A stretch of 39,017 bases of DNA from Armatimonadetes bacterium UBA1398 (GCA_002305165.1 DBQI01000063.1:1-39017); one strand, 5' to 3'; numbered from the stretch's first letter, positions 24,615-32,900 are shown. Notes: generated by a model from the letters alone, not told the origin. A program made the numbers and translations.

Positions 24615-26444
24615 ATGTCCACCGATGAAACACAGGGACACGGAGTCGGCGGCGAACTGAAACGATCCGGCCTGGTTGGACCAGCCCTGGACCGCCTGGA
24701 GCAGGAAGTCAAGCGCCAGTTCAAGGAGTCCCTTGAAGCGATCATTCGGGACCAGGGTTCCCCTCGCAGTGCCCTCGCCCGGCGCGTGGCCTCCGACGAT
24801 GATCTGCGATCCCTCGCCGACGATCCACCCCAGGACCTGGTGGCCGTCTTGGGTCCGATCCTGTGCCCGATGCTGGACTGGGTGCGCATGTTCGACGCGG
24901 GTCGATCCACCAAGGCGCGAAAGGGGTGGGAGCCCTCGGAGAGCTTCGAACGCGGCCAAAGGGCCCTCCTGAACGGCTGGTATGACGACGCCCTCGACGC
25001 CTTCCGCCAGACCGTCGAGAAGGATAACCCCGAGGACTTCCAGGCCCTGTTCGCCCTCGGCCAGTTGCTCATCTACTGGGAAGACGACGCTGCCGCCGCG
25101 CTGCCCCTGCTGGAGCGCGCGGCCCGCTACGCCGTTCCCATGAACGCGCAGCCGTGGATGAAGCGGTTCGCCGCCGAGTCCTTCCTGGCGTGTGCGGGGC
25201 TCTACGCCGATCTGAACCACGACTACGATCTGGCGCTGAAGCAACTCGACCACGCGGAGCAGCTCACCGAGCCCCGGCCCGAGATCGATCTCGCGCGAGC
25301 GAAGATCGCGGCCCGGGCGGGGCGACACATCGACGTAGGCCCTGCGGTGCAGCGCGCCGTCAGCGCCGAGTGGCTGTATGCCGTGCAGGTGGCCCTCGAC
25401 CCCGAGTTCCCCCAGGAGGTTTTCGAACCCGTCATCGAGGCGCTGGATGGAGAGAGGCAGCGCATCCGTCAGGAGGCCCTGGGGCGCGCCGACGCCGCAA
25501 GGAACTGCGCGGCGGAGGCCCTGGAAGGCGCGGATCTCGAGTACGGCAGCTCCATGCTCAGGGATAGCGCGTCCAGAGTTCAGGCAAGGCTCAGCAAGCT
25601 CGACGAGTACACCTCCGAGGCGGCGGCCAGCCTGCTCAGAGACCTGTCCCTCGCCGAGAAGATCGAGGAACAGGCCGCCGCCATCGAAGTGGCTGCCCAG
25701 GAGTTCGAAGCGGCCCGGCGGACGGTGGAGGAGGAGATCAGGCGCGCGAGCGTGGGCGAGCAGATGCTGGAGCTTCAGACCCAGAAGGACGAGGTCGACA
25801 AGCGGCTCATGGTGCTGATGGATACCCTGGGCGAAGGGGAGCGACGCCTCGAGGACCAGAGGAAGAAGACCCTAGAGCGGGCCCGGCAGGAGATCATCCA
25901 GGGCGGCATCATGCGGCTCGTATGGCTGGTCGTGCCGGTGCTTCTCCTGGTGCTGTTCTACCAGTACACAACGATCTCGGTGAGCCCTCAACTCACGATC
26001 AAGTTCGGGAAAGCCGCGACGGCGCCCGCCATCACTCCGTCAGAGCCATCCGGCGCAGCCCCCCAATCCCCGCTCATGCCCCGCGAGCCCACGGAGGGAG
26101 AGGACTCTGTGGGGCTGACCGACGTCCATGGCCCCGTCCTGGCCCAGACCATGACCCCGACCCAGACGAAACAGCAAGCCGCCAGCGGATCGTCCGGGCC
26201 CAGCTACCACGCCGCCCTGGACGGGTGGGTGTGGTTCCTGTTCTTCGTCTACGTGTTGGGTATGGCCGGACTAACTGCGAAGGGACAGTGGGAGGCGCTG
26301 CAGGAGCGAGAGCGGTCCATCGAATGGAATATGGAGCAGGAGCGCGAGAAGATGGAGCGGGACGCTCAGCTGAAGCGAGGCCCGCTCGAAGACCGGCAAC
26401 GCGAGCTCACGCGGCGCATCAACGAACTCCGCGAGCAGCTCTGA
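24615..26444 (+). CDS. TPR / coiled-coil protein with two transmembrane helices, unknown function
   Basis: A 609-residue protein with GGGAGGGG about 8 bases before the ATG. Residues about 108-235 contain TPR-like helix pairs (FERGQRALLNGWYDDALDAF, ALKQLDHAEQLTEPRPEIDL). Residues 275-430 are a long charged coiled coil. A first transmembrane helix is at 432-452 (IMRLVWLVVPVLLLVLFYQY), then a Pro/Thr/Ser-rich loop of about 80 residues, then a second helix at 536-553. The C-terminus (556-609) is again a charged, coiled coil. N- and C-termini would thus both be cytoplasmic. No enzymatic motif is seen. It could be a scaffold; the divergent prepilin neighbour hints at surface or pilus biology, which is inference. 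Confidence 0.75.
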   Translation: MSTDETQGHGVGGELKRSGLVGPALDRLEQEVKRQFKESLEAIIRDQGSPRSALARRVASDDDLRSLADDPPQDLVAVLGPILCPMLDWVRMFDAGRSTKARKGWEPSESFERGQRALLNGWYDDALDAFRQTVEKDNPEDFQALFALGQLLIYWEDDAAAALPLLERAARYAVPMNAQPWMKRFAAESFLACAGLYADLNHDYDLALKQLDHAEQLTEPRPEIDLARAKIAARAGRHIDVGPAVQRAVSAEWLYAVQVALDPEFPQEVFEPVIEALDGERQRIRQEALGRADAARNCAAEALEGADLEYGSSMLRDSASRVQARLSKLDEYTSEAAASLLRDLSLAEKIEEQAAAIEVAAQEFEAARRTVEEEIRRASVGEQMLELQTQKDEVDKRLMVLMDTLGEGERRLEDQRKKTLERARQEIIQGGIMRLVWLVVPVLLLVLFYQYTTISVSPQLTIKFGKAATAPAITPSEPSGAAPQSPLMPREPTEGEDSVGLTDVHGPVLAQTMTPTQTKQQAASGSSGPSYHAALDGWVWFLFFVYVLGMAGLTAKGQWEALQERERSIEWNMEQEREKMERDAQLKRGPLEDRQRELTRRINELREQL

Positions 26445-26465
26445 CCGCAGGGGCGGAGCGCACGC

Positions 26466-27281
26466 CTAGCCGGCTACCGCGACCTCCATCTTGAGGTCGT
26501 CGATCACGATCTCGAGAGAGCCCATTCCGCCCATGGTGAAGCGGGACGTGACGCTCATGCGCGCCCGCGTGCCCAGGATCGCGCCATCCTCGATGCGAGT
26601 GGACTGGAGTATGCCGCCCTTCACGGTGAAGGTCGTGCTCGGCGCGTCAGCGCCGCCCTGAGTCGTCCCGCTCGCGGCGAGCGTCGTATCGGTGAGCGCC
26701 ACCTGCATCCCAGCGCTCTCGTAGATGCCGACCAAAGTGGCTTCGGCGTCCACGCTGAGGGCATCGTCCATGATCCTCAGGCCCGAGGAGGCATCCCACT
26801 TGTCGCCCAACACCACGGGCGCCTGGGCATACGGAATACGGACCAAGCCCGCCGCCACGAAGTCAACGGGGTTGGGCATGCCCGGACCCGCCTCCGCCGC
26901 GGAGCTGGAGGAGGAGTTGAGGAGCTCCCCGCGATCGTTGTAGGTGAAGGTCTGCACCTGGTTCGTGACATCGCTCGGGGCGTTCTCGCTCCGGCCCCCG
27001 GCCACGGCCACGAGCCGCGTGAACTGCCTGGTGACGACGACGCGGCCGCCACTCACCGACTTGACCGTCTCCAACAGGGTCCCCTCGAGCTTCAGGGCCT
27101 GGGACTGGGAGGCGCCACCACCTCTGATCTGCAAGTCCGCCTCGATCTTGACATCGTACTTGACCGAAAGCCCCTGCTCCGGAGCGTACCGCAGGGTCAG
27201 CGGTTCATCAGCAACGGCCTGCCCCGCGAGAGCCAGCAGGGCGATCGTGGGGAGGCACCATCGAGCTAGCGCGACTCTCAC
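26466..27281 (-). CDS. Secreted protein of unknown function (tandem paralogue 2)
   Basis: A 271-residue protein with a signal peptide (MRVALARWCLPTIALLALAG, cleavage after VA near residue 24). The mature chain is beta-rich, with segments such as LRYAPEQGLSVKYDVKIEAD and IPYAQAPVVLGDKWDASSGLRIM. The last part has SVTSRFTMGGMGSLEIVIDD. The segment around 150-172 matches IPYPQGDLAVGMEWDAGPDLRIM of the upstream neighbour, so the two are diverged duplicates. The ATG overlaps the stop of that gene by 4 bases (ATGA). The fold resembles lipocalin-like or DUF6263-type exported proteins, but this is a guess; the function is unknown. Confidence 0.7.
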   Translation of the reverse strand: MRVALARWCLPTIALLALAGQAVADEPLTLRYAPEQGLSVKYDVKIEADLQIRGGGASQSQALKLEGTLLETVKSVSGGRVVVTRQFTRLVAVAGGRSENAPSDVTNQVQTFTYNDRGELLNSSSSSAAEAGPGMPNPVDFVAAGLVRIPYAQAPVVLGDKWDASSGLRIMDDALSVDAEATLVGIYESAGMQVALTDTTLAASGTTQGGADAPSTTFTVKGGILQSTRIEDGAILGTRARMSVTSRFTMGGMGSLEIVIDDLKMEVAVAG

Positions 27282-28144
27282 TGGCCTCCCTCCTCATCAT
27301 AGGTCACGAGGCACTCGAGCGTGTCGACATTGAGCGTCGCGGAGGCCCCACCATTCCCCATGCCGATGTCCACTCGCGCCTTGCCTGATGACTCAGTGCG
27401 TGCCACGAGACCGTTCGCCACGGCCGACCACTGCTTGACCTTGATCTCGGCCCCGTAGCGGATCTTGAGGCTCATGCCTTGGGCCTGTGGAATCGAGACC
27501 TGCTCCTCGGACTCGCTCATCAGGCTCACCACGGACTCGATCACGGCAAAGCTGGGGTTGCCAGTGGTGATCTCCACCACCTTGGAGGGGGCTTGGATGG
27601 CCGTGATGCCCTTCATGATCCGCAGGTCCGGCCCGGCATCCCACTCCATGCCAACGGCAAGGTCTCCCTGGGGATACGGGATCACTATCTGCTGGAAGAA
27701 GGTGAGGAAGAGGGGATCCACCTGCTGGCTGACGGGATCCAGAGGCAGAGGTGGAAGTTCGTGGGCCGCTACATCACCGATAGCGAGAAGGCGGCCTCGG
27801 AGGTCGCGGATGTAGGGCAGGGGCTCGCTCTGGGCGACGCTCGGGTCGGGTTTGAGGGAATCGGCCGACTCGCCGACCTGAAGCAGCCTGAGTGCCCGAC
27901 TGAGCAGCCTCTCTCCATCGGGCCCTACCTGCTCGACCTTATCGGTGTAGCGCCCCTCCGCCACCAGTGAGAGCGGCTGGCTCCCCACGCCGGGGAGGAT
28001 GATGTTGCCCTGGAGGGTGCTCTGGAAGCGATAGGGCACGGCGACGCCAGGCTCTGGGTCGAGAACGAGCGGCCCTGCTATCGCGGCGCTCACCAGAAGG
28101 AGCGACGCGCAGGCCATCAGGACGTGCAACTTGCCGGATCTCAT
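27278..28144 (-). CDS. Secreted protein of unknown function (tandem paralogue 1)
   Basis: A 288-residue protein. The ATG at 28142-28144 has AGGAG 7 bases upstream and gives a clean signal peptide (MRSGKLHVLMACASLLLVSA, cleavage near AIAG); a longer frame to 28279 lacks such a site. The mature part starts PLVLDPEPGVAVPYRFQSTL and is beta-rich. VIPYPQGDLAVGMEWDAGPD and the following LRIM are shared with the downstream paralogue, as is the late segment ending in a beta-hairpin (SATLNVDTLECLVTYDEE). The stop overlaps the start of the paralogue. Both would be exported together. No catalytic motif is evident. Confidence 0.7.
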   Translation of the reverse strand: MRSGKLHVLMACASLLLVSAAIAGPLVLDPEPGVAVPYRFQSTLQGNIILPGVGSQPLSLVAEGRYTDKVEQVGPDGERLLSRALRLLQVGESADSLKPDPSVAQSEPLPYIRDLRGRLLAIGDVAAHELPPLPLDPVSQQVDPLFLTFFQQIVIPYPQGDLAVGMEWDAGPDLRIMKGITAIQAPSKVVEITTGNPSFAVIESVVSLMSESEEQVSIPQAQGMSLKIRYGAEIKVKQWSAVANGLVARTESSGKARVDIGMGNGGASATLNVDTLECLVTYDEEGGQ

Positions 28145-28294
28145 GGGACCACTCCTGCATCTAAGGCATGGCCAACCGTACAGCGAGCACACGGAGGACA
28201 ACACTGCGGCAACGCGCGGAGGGACTATCACCACATCCCCGCACGTCCTTAGACGCTCGGGGATCGCTGTAGGCTCCAAGCTCCGCCCAACAGC

Positions 28295-28644
28295 TTACCG
28301 AGACACCTCAGTCATCTCCAGTACTTGCGCTTCGAGCCTGAGCCCTGGAGCGCGCCTGAGGGCGTGGTCGCCGGGTCCCGTCTCCCGAAGGGCCGCCTGG
28401 GCCGCTTCGAGGAGAGCCTCTGCCGAGAGAGCATCCAGTGGGAAGACGGCTATCCCGCTCCGAAGCGCGACGCTCCTTGAGCGTGGTCCCCTTGCACCGA
28501 CGCGCTCACGCTGAACCCGACGCGCCAAGCGCTCGATGACGCGGTCGGTCGCGTCAGCGGTGTGGGGGAGCATGATGCCGAAACCAGCGACTCCATACCG
28601 AGTCACCACGTCGCTCTTCGTGTTCGCCGGAGCCGAAACTATGC
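28295..28644 (-). pseudogene. Degenerate C-terminal GGDEF (diguanylate cyclase-like) remnant
   Basis: The complement has TRYGVAGFGIMLPHTADATD and continues RVIERLARRVQRER, which aligns with the second half of a GGDEF domain (usually R.GGDEF..LLP.T....A..ERLR..V), and then LRSGIAVFPLDALSAEALLEAA, matching the S.GVA..P.D..... LL..AD.AL end. The catalytic GGDEF is changed to GVAGF, so cyclase activity is excluded. No ATG, and no ribosome site, exists before the region; the only start (GTG at 28609) lies inside the domain. The reading frame continues upstream through the stop of the GT4 gene, which suggests that the front part was removed by a deletion. Stop is TAA at 28295-28297. Confidence 0.5.
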
Positions 28645-29805
28645 CTACGAGATACGGCCTCCGAGGACCCGATGATACACCTCGGCTAGGCGTTCGGTGC
28701 AGGCCTCGATGCCGTACCTGGTGACCAACTGCCGTGCCGCGGCGACAATCCGGTGGCGTTCGTCTTGGTGGCTGATGAGGCGCTCAACGGCATCGGCGAT
28801 GGCTGGAGGGTCCTCCACAGGCACATTCAGCGAGGTGACGCCATCTACGAGCAACTCCTCGCAGCCGCCCACCGTAGTACCGACCACGGGGACTCCCGCA
28901 GCGAAGCCCTCGAGCAGCATCCGCGGGAGGCCCTCATGCCGCGATGGATGCACGAGCACATCCACCGCGCCCAACACGGCCGCTACATCCGCACGGAACC
29001 CCTCGCGCCGAGTCGCGGCCGCGGCCGGCCCGGCCGCCAGCCGGCCCTCTACCTCCCTCGCCAGCGGCCCGTCACCCACGAGGAGATAGCGGCAGGCCGC
29101 CGGACGGCACCGCTCAAGGGTGTGGATCGCCTCCACGAAGGTGAACGGGTCCTTCTGACGGGAGAGCCGGCCGACGAAGGCGATGAGGGGGCGATCCCGT
29201 TTCCACTCGAGAAGCGCTGGATCGGGCTCCCTGGCCGCTGCCTCGACGTCTGCCACATCGATGCCGGCGGGCACGCACTCGTACTGCTCCGCACGGCCGA
29301 TGCCCGCTGCCAGACCCAGCCTCGTGTCGCTCTGACACACCGTCAGGAGGCGCTCGCACCATCTCACGGCACGCGCTTCCATGTGCCGATAGCAGAACGC
29401 GGCGACCGCGGGCCGTTGATGCGGGAAGCTCCAGCCATGGACGTGATGCACAGCGGGCACGCGGCGCTTGTGTGCCATGCGACGCCCCAAGAAGCCCGCC
29501 TTCGCCGTGTGCGTGTGGACCAGGTCGGGTCGCCAGTCATCGATCACGGCGGCGATCTGCCGACCGGCGGCACGGTCTCGCGAGGGATGGGGCGTGCGCG
29601 AGAGGTCTGGGGACCGCAGAAGCTCGATGCCATCCGCTCTACAGAGGGGCTCCAGAGAGCCCTCGCACTCCGGCTCGGGCCCAGAGAGGACCCTGAACTC
29701 GAATTCCTTGCCCGTGAGGAGCCTGCAGACATCGAGCACGAAGCCGCCCGCGCCACCCACGTTCATCCGCGTGATGATGTGGAGGACGCGGATCGGGCGA
29801 CTCAC
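28645..29805 (-). CDS. GT4-family glycosyltransferase
   Basis: A 386-residue GT-B glycosyltransferase. The GTG at 29803-29805 overlaps the stop of the upstream B2 gene (GTGA) and gives the family start SRPIRVLHIITRMNVGGAGGF with the glycine loop. The acceptor domain has DLVHTHTAKAGFLGRRMAHK; the linker is PLIAFVGRLSRQKDPFTFVEA; the donor domain ends in DVLVHPSRHEGLPRMLLEGFAAGVPVV, with the conserved E-x7-E type pair (EGLPRMLLE). The family moves a sugar from a nucleotide donor to lipid, glycan, or less often peptide. An open frame continues upstream to 30207 in a different, Arg-rich composition and is not coding. Acceptor unknown; context with the kinase and B2 gene is unusual. Confidence 0.88.
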   Translation of the reverse strand: MSRPIRVLHIITRMNVGGAGGFVLDVCRLLTGKEFEFRVLSGPEPECEGSLEPLCRADGIELLRSPDLSRTPHPSRDRAAGRQIAAVIDDWRPDLVHTHTAKAGFLGRRMAHKRRVPAVHHVHGWSFPHQRPAVAAFCYRHMEARAVRWCERLLTVCQSDTRLGLAAGIGRAEQYECVPAGIDVADVEAAAREPDPALLEWKRDRPLIAFVGRLSRQKDPFTFVEAIHTLERCRPAACRYLLVGDGPLAREVEGRLAAGPAAAATRREGFRADVAAVLGAVDVLVHPSRHEGLPRMLLEGFAAGVPVVGTTVGGCEELLVDGVTSLNVPVEDPPAIADAVERLISHQDERHRIVAAARQLVTRYGIEACTERLAEVYHRVLGGRIS

Positions 29806-30248
29806 GGCTCCTCGGCCTCCTCCTCGGGGTGGGTGAACATCGGCCTCATCCCCAGCACCTCTTCGCCCGTGGGCTCCAGAAAGGGGACACCGCCGCGGAT
29901 GAGCCATGCGTGGCCGCTCAGGTCGGCGCCGTCTCGCCTGACGCCGACGACAAGGCCCACGTCGCCGAAGCCGTGTCGCCGAAGCAGCTCGAACAGGGCC
30001 AGGGCGCGGGTCCAGCAGTTGCTGCGCACGGGGAACCACGGCCTCGCCAGCCACCACCACACGTACCGCTGGAGAGCGTCCGCGTGGTCCTCCTGCGGGA
30101 CTCCACGGACGGGAGGAGTGAAGCGTCGCAGCAGCTCGGGCACAGGCAGTCGCGCCTTCAGGTATTGCGCGGCCCAGAGCCGTGCCGCGACCCTCAGGAA
30201 CTCCCACACATCACTCAGGCTGCGGAAGTTCTCGCTGAGCTTCGACAC
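29802..30248 (-). CDS. Lasso-peptide B2-type (transglutaminase-like, Transglut_core3) protein
   Basis: A 148-residue protein; the start is a GTG at 30248 with AGAGGGGG 9 bases upstream. The core SNCWTRALALFELLRRHGF (residues 76-94, Cys78) and VGVRRDGADLSGHAWL (101-116, His113) match the cysteine-protease/transglutaminase fold of the B2 leader peptidase of lasso clusters (McjB C-terminal part), where Cys and His act together with an Asp. The third residue is not clear here (PFLEP, Glu125, is a candidate). In lasso systems B2 removes the leader from the precursor after recognition by B1/PqqD-like RRE. No such protein, cyclase or precursor is visible. It lies 18 bases after the HprK-like gene and overlaps the GT4 start. 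Confidence 0.8.
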   Translation of the reverse strand: MSKLSENFRSLSDVWEFLRVAARLWAAQYLKARLPVPELLRRFTPPVRGVPQEDHADALQRYVWWWLARPWFPVRSNCWTRALALFELLRRHGFGDVGLVVGVRRDGADLSGHAWLIRGGVPFLEPTGEEVLGMRPMFTHPEEEAEEP

Positions 30249-30266
30249 TGCCTGCGGCCCCCTCTG

Positions 30267-31247
30267 CTATCCCGCGTCCGTCGCTGTCTCTAAGGCCCGC
30301 AGAATCATCCGCCCGCCCCTGGCCGGATCCAGGGCTACGTCACGGCCTCCTCGGAAGGTGACGAGCGGGCACTCCTCGACCAGCCTTCCCAGCGCCGCCG
30401 CTTGGCGGCCGAAGCCGGCGCGATCGGCCGTGAGCAGGGGGCTCTGTCCCAAAGCGCGAGCCAGGGCGTCGGAGCGGCGCGCCGGCGCCATCACACTGAC
30501 CGCCGAAGCCTCCCTGGAGGCCAGGACCACCAGGCGCAAGGGCGGGCGAAGCTCCCCGGGGGCGCGGAGGGACTCGCGAGTCACCACAACCTTGGGGAGC
30601 GCCTCGTCCTCTCGCCGCTCCAGCACATGGTACATGGCTCCTGGCCGCACTTGATCGATGGGCAGCGAAGCGGTGCGCACAAGGGCACGGCCTCGTATCG
30701 CCGTTTCGGTGGGTTCGAGAAGGGCCCAGTCGTCGGTCAGCACACCCATGCCCGCCTCCGCCATGCCCAAGGAGAGGGTGCTCTTGCCGGCCCCCGTCTG
30801 GCCGATGACCAACACCCCCGCGCCCCGGTACTCGGCCAAGGCCGCATGAATCGCGAAGAGGCCACGGCACCGCAGCATCTCGGCCAGGGTGATACTGAGC
30901 AGGTCTCGGATCAGCTCGGAGTCACGCACGGCGCTGTCCGCGATGACGAACCGGGCCTCGCCCTCGTCGGGCCGTGCCGTTCCGTTGGCATGAGCGTGAG
31001 ACACGAGCAGCTCGCCCCGGCGGCGCTGAAACCGGTAGCCCAGGGCGCTGCGCTCATCGTGGGCGTCGCCCGTCTGCTCCGGCGCTCCGGCCTCGAACAG
31101 GAACCGCAGCGTGCCGGCCGCGCCGACAGGCAGCGGGCCCTCCAGATACTCGATGTAGTGGGCCAGAACCCCGCGTATGGAGGGGTGGGGTGCGCGGATC
31201 TCCACGTCCCACTCGCCCAGTCGATGGCTGACATCGGCCACGGTCAT
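30267..31247 (-). CDS. HprK-related kinase-like protein
   Basis: A 326-residue protein. The ATG at 31245-31247 has AGAGGG about 5 bases upstream. The C-terminal half carries the HPr-kinase-like P-loop GVLVIGQTGAGKSTLSLGM (residues 144-162), the preceding LFAIHAALAEYRGAG and the following LTDDWALLEP (170-179, Asp172/173) with ALVRTASLPIDQVRPGA. Such HprK-related kinases occur in lasso clusters, where they can phosphorylate the precursor's C-terminal serine (paeninodin type), and in other peptide loci. The N-terminal 125 residues are of unknown fold and do not resemble HPr kinase. It is coupled upstream by ATGA to the prolyl-oligopeptidase fragment. Kinase activity is plausible but unproved. 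Confidence 0.78.
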   Translation of the reverse strand: MTVADVSHRLGEWDVEIRAPHPSIRGVLAHYIEYLEGPLPVGAAGTLRFLFEAGAPEQTGDAHDERSALGYRFQRRRGELLVSHAHANGTARPDEGEARFVIADSAVRDSELIRDLLSITLAEMLRCRGLFAIHAALAEYRGAGVLVIGQTGAGKSTLSLGMAEAGMGVLTDDWALLEPTETAIRGRALVRTASLPIDQVRPGAMYHVLERREDEALPKVVVTRESLRAPGELRPPLRLVVLASREASAVSVMAPARRSDALARALGQSPLLTADRAGFGRQAAALGRLVEECPLVTFRGGRDVALDPARGGRMILRALETATDAG

Positions 31248-31669
31248 ACCCATCCCTCTACTCGCGGCCCCCGAGTGGCATGCCAACCTGCCACATCACG
31301 AAGCCCAGCGTAGTCGCCAGGTCGGCCCTCCCGGACACAGAAGACGGCGTGCTGCTGGGCGGCGGAGCGCTTATGAAGGAAGTACCAGCCACTCCGTATC
31401 GCGGGCGTGTCGACGCGGTCGACGGCGATGAGTGCCCGCAGCCGCTCGCGGAGATCGCTCACTCCCGCCACGCCGGACATGACGGAATCCGTGTAGGTGA
31501 TCTGGCTGTCGATCCAGGCCCGGGTCTCCGGCGACTGCTGGGCCTCCAGCCAGCGGTACGGGTCAGGCACCTCCACGCCGTGGAGGATGTCGACCACGTC
31601 CTCGCGCCTCGTAGGAGGCGCGTCCGGGGATGCTCCGATCAGCCAAGCTGCCGTCCCCATGGTAACCAC
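31244..31669 (-). pseudogene. N-terminal fragment of a prolyl oligopeptidase (S9A) gene
   Basis: A 141-residue frame starting at a GTG (31667-31669) with GAGGTGA 9 bases upstream. Residues 19-56 (PTRREDVVDILHGVEVPDPY...RWLEAQQSPETRAWID) are the canonical N-terminus of S9A prolyl oligopeptidases, and residues 72-118 (DLRERLRALIAVDRV...GWYFLHKRSAAQQHAVFCVREGRPGD) the beginning of its beta-propeller. The similarity then stops; about 550 residues including the hydrolase domain are missing. The last codons overlap the start of the HprK-like gene by ATGA. It cannot be an active peptidase. It may be a truncation scar or an expressed short fragment. It is downstream of the THUMP methyltransferase by 51 bases. 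Confidence 0.72.
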
Positions 31670-31720
31670 GGCCTGATCTCACCTCTCTGTGGCGGCTTGT
31701 GCGGCGGACCGCCCGCTATG

Positions 31721-32815
31721 TCAGTATCGGAAGAACCGGCAAGCGGAGGCCCACCGGCCCTGTAGCTCCACCCGCGCGATGCCCCCCGAATGGAGCCTCT
31801 CCGCCGCCGTGGCGGCCTCGGAGACGAGGTCCCGATCCTCGGCGAGGACAACAGCCCGGCCGTTGGTGCGCAGCACTCTCGCGATCTCGCTCAGGGCCTC
31901 TCGGTACAGGCTCCGCAGGTCTCGGACCCCTATCTTGACGCCGAAGGGAAGGTTGGTTACTACGACGTCCACGGACTCATCCCCCAACGGCAGGCGCTTG
32001 GCGTCCCACCGGCCGATCAGCCGAGGCTGATGGCGAGGTCCGACGTTCGCGACCGTTGTGGCGACGGCGATCGGGTCGATGTCGCCCATCAGGATGCCCG
32101 CGTAGGGGAGCCCGTAGTGGGCGCGCTCGAGGCCGATGGTCCCACCACCACAGAGCGGGTCGCAGAACACCTCGTCCTCCTGAGGCCTCGCATAGCGGAC
32201 CAGACACGCGGCCGCGGCGGCCCTGAGGGACCCCTGGATGTGCTCGACCTTGTAGGAGCGATGGCGATGCTCCTCGGGAGAGACGCGAACATCGACGGAC
32301 AGAGATCGCGTGCCGGCCGTGACCCAGATCTCGAGCCCAGCACCCTCCTCGACCCTTCGGAACCGTCCACCGAGGATCCGGGGTATCTCCCTCTCCGCCT
32401 TGTCGCGAAGGTGCTGACGCGGGTAGGGGTAGCTGCCCTCCATGCGGGTAACGACGCGTACCGTTCGCGCGCGCCCCAGGTCGGCCGATCTCGCGCGGCT
32501 CGCCGCAGCCCACAGGTCGGGCACGGCACGCTCAACGGCCGGTAGCAGCTCGCGCGGACCGGCCCGCTCGCCGGGGAGGGACGGGAGATCGACGACCCGG
32601 AGGAAGCAAAGCTCGGCGCAACGGAGAACCAGTGGATCCACATCGCCCTCTGGGCGGAAGCGGATCTCACCCGGCGAGTTGGACATGGCGACGACGCCGA
32701 GGCGCTCACGCACCTCATCACAGGCAAGTCCCTCGAGTCCGCGAGGAGCCAGCCCGATCCACTCAGGTTCGTTGGGCTTGCGCGGGCTACGAGGCCCGCG
32801 CCGACGTCGGCTCAT
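31721..32815 (-). CDS. THUMP-domain RNA (guanine-N2) methyltransferase
   Basis: A 364-residue protein with a basic N-terminus (MSRRRRGPRSPRKPNEPEW). A THUMP-like RNA-binding region spans about 55-175; the SAM-dependent domain follows with FCDPLCGGGTIGLE (217-230, motif I), ILMGDIDP (241-248) and the catalytic VVVTNLPFGVKIG (284-296), whose NLPFG motif marks the TrmN/Trm14/RlmL type of N2-guanine methyltransferase. The enzyme would methylate guanine in tRNA (position 6 for Trm14/TrmN) or 23S rRNA; the sequence alone does not choose. It is a housekeeping gene of a minus-strand run, but unlikely to be functionally connected to the downstream kinase and B2 genes. GGAG lies 5 bases before the ATG. 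Confidence 0.87.
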   Translation of the reverse strand: MSRRRRGPRSPRKPNEPEWIGLAPRGLEGLACDEVRERLGVVAMSNSPGEIRFRPEGDVDPLVLRCAELCFLRVVDLPSLPGERAGPRELLPAVERAVPDLWAAASRARSADLGRARTVRVVTRMEGSYPYPRQHLRDKAEREIPRILGGRFRRVEEGAGLEIWVTAGTRSLSVDVRVSPEEHRHRSYKVEHIQGSLRAAAAACLVRYARPQEDEVFCDPLCGGGTIGLERAHYGLPYAGILMGDIDPIAVATTVANVGPRHQPRLIGRWDAKRLPLGDESVDVVVTNLPFGVKIGVRDLRSLYREALSEIARVLRTNGRAVVLAEDRDLVSEAATAAERLHSGGIARVELQGRWASACRFFRY

Positions 32816-32900
32816 GTGGCTCCGGTTCGCCCCTCCGAGCGAGCCCGGCTGCCAATAGGCTTCGTCCGGCGGACGCCGTTCCCTGCGCGCCGCAGGAGGC

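Noticed and set aside
23739..25328. 529-codon minus-strand frame across the prepilin, the divergent region and the TPR gene
   Set aside because: It runs through a clear promoter gap and conflicts with two genes that have ribosome sites and known motifs.
29806..30207. N-terminal extension of the GT4 gene in the same frame
   Set aside because: Arg/Pro-rich, overlaps the B2 gene, and the GTG at 29805 gives the family N-terminus and a GTGA junction.
28753..30654. 633-codon plus-strand frame opposite GT4, B2 and kinase genes
   Set aside because: No family resemblance; Arg/His/Pro-rich shadow of strongly supported minus-strand genes.
28645..31247. Complete lasso-peptide biosynthetic cluster
   Set aside because: No cyclase, RRE protein, precursor or exporter is visible; only the B2-type protein and the kinase are consistent with it.
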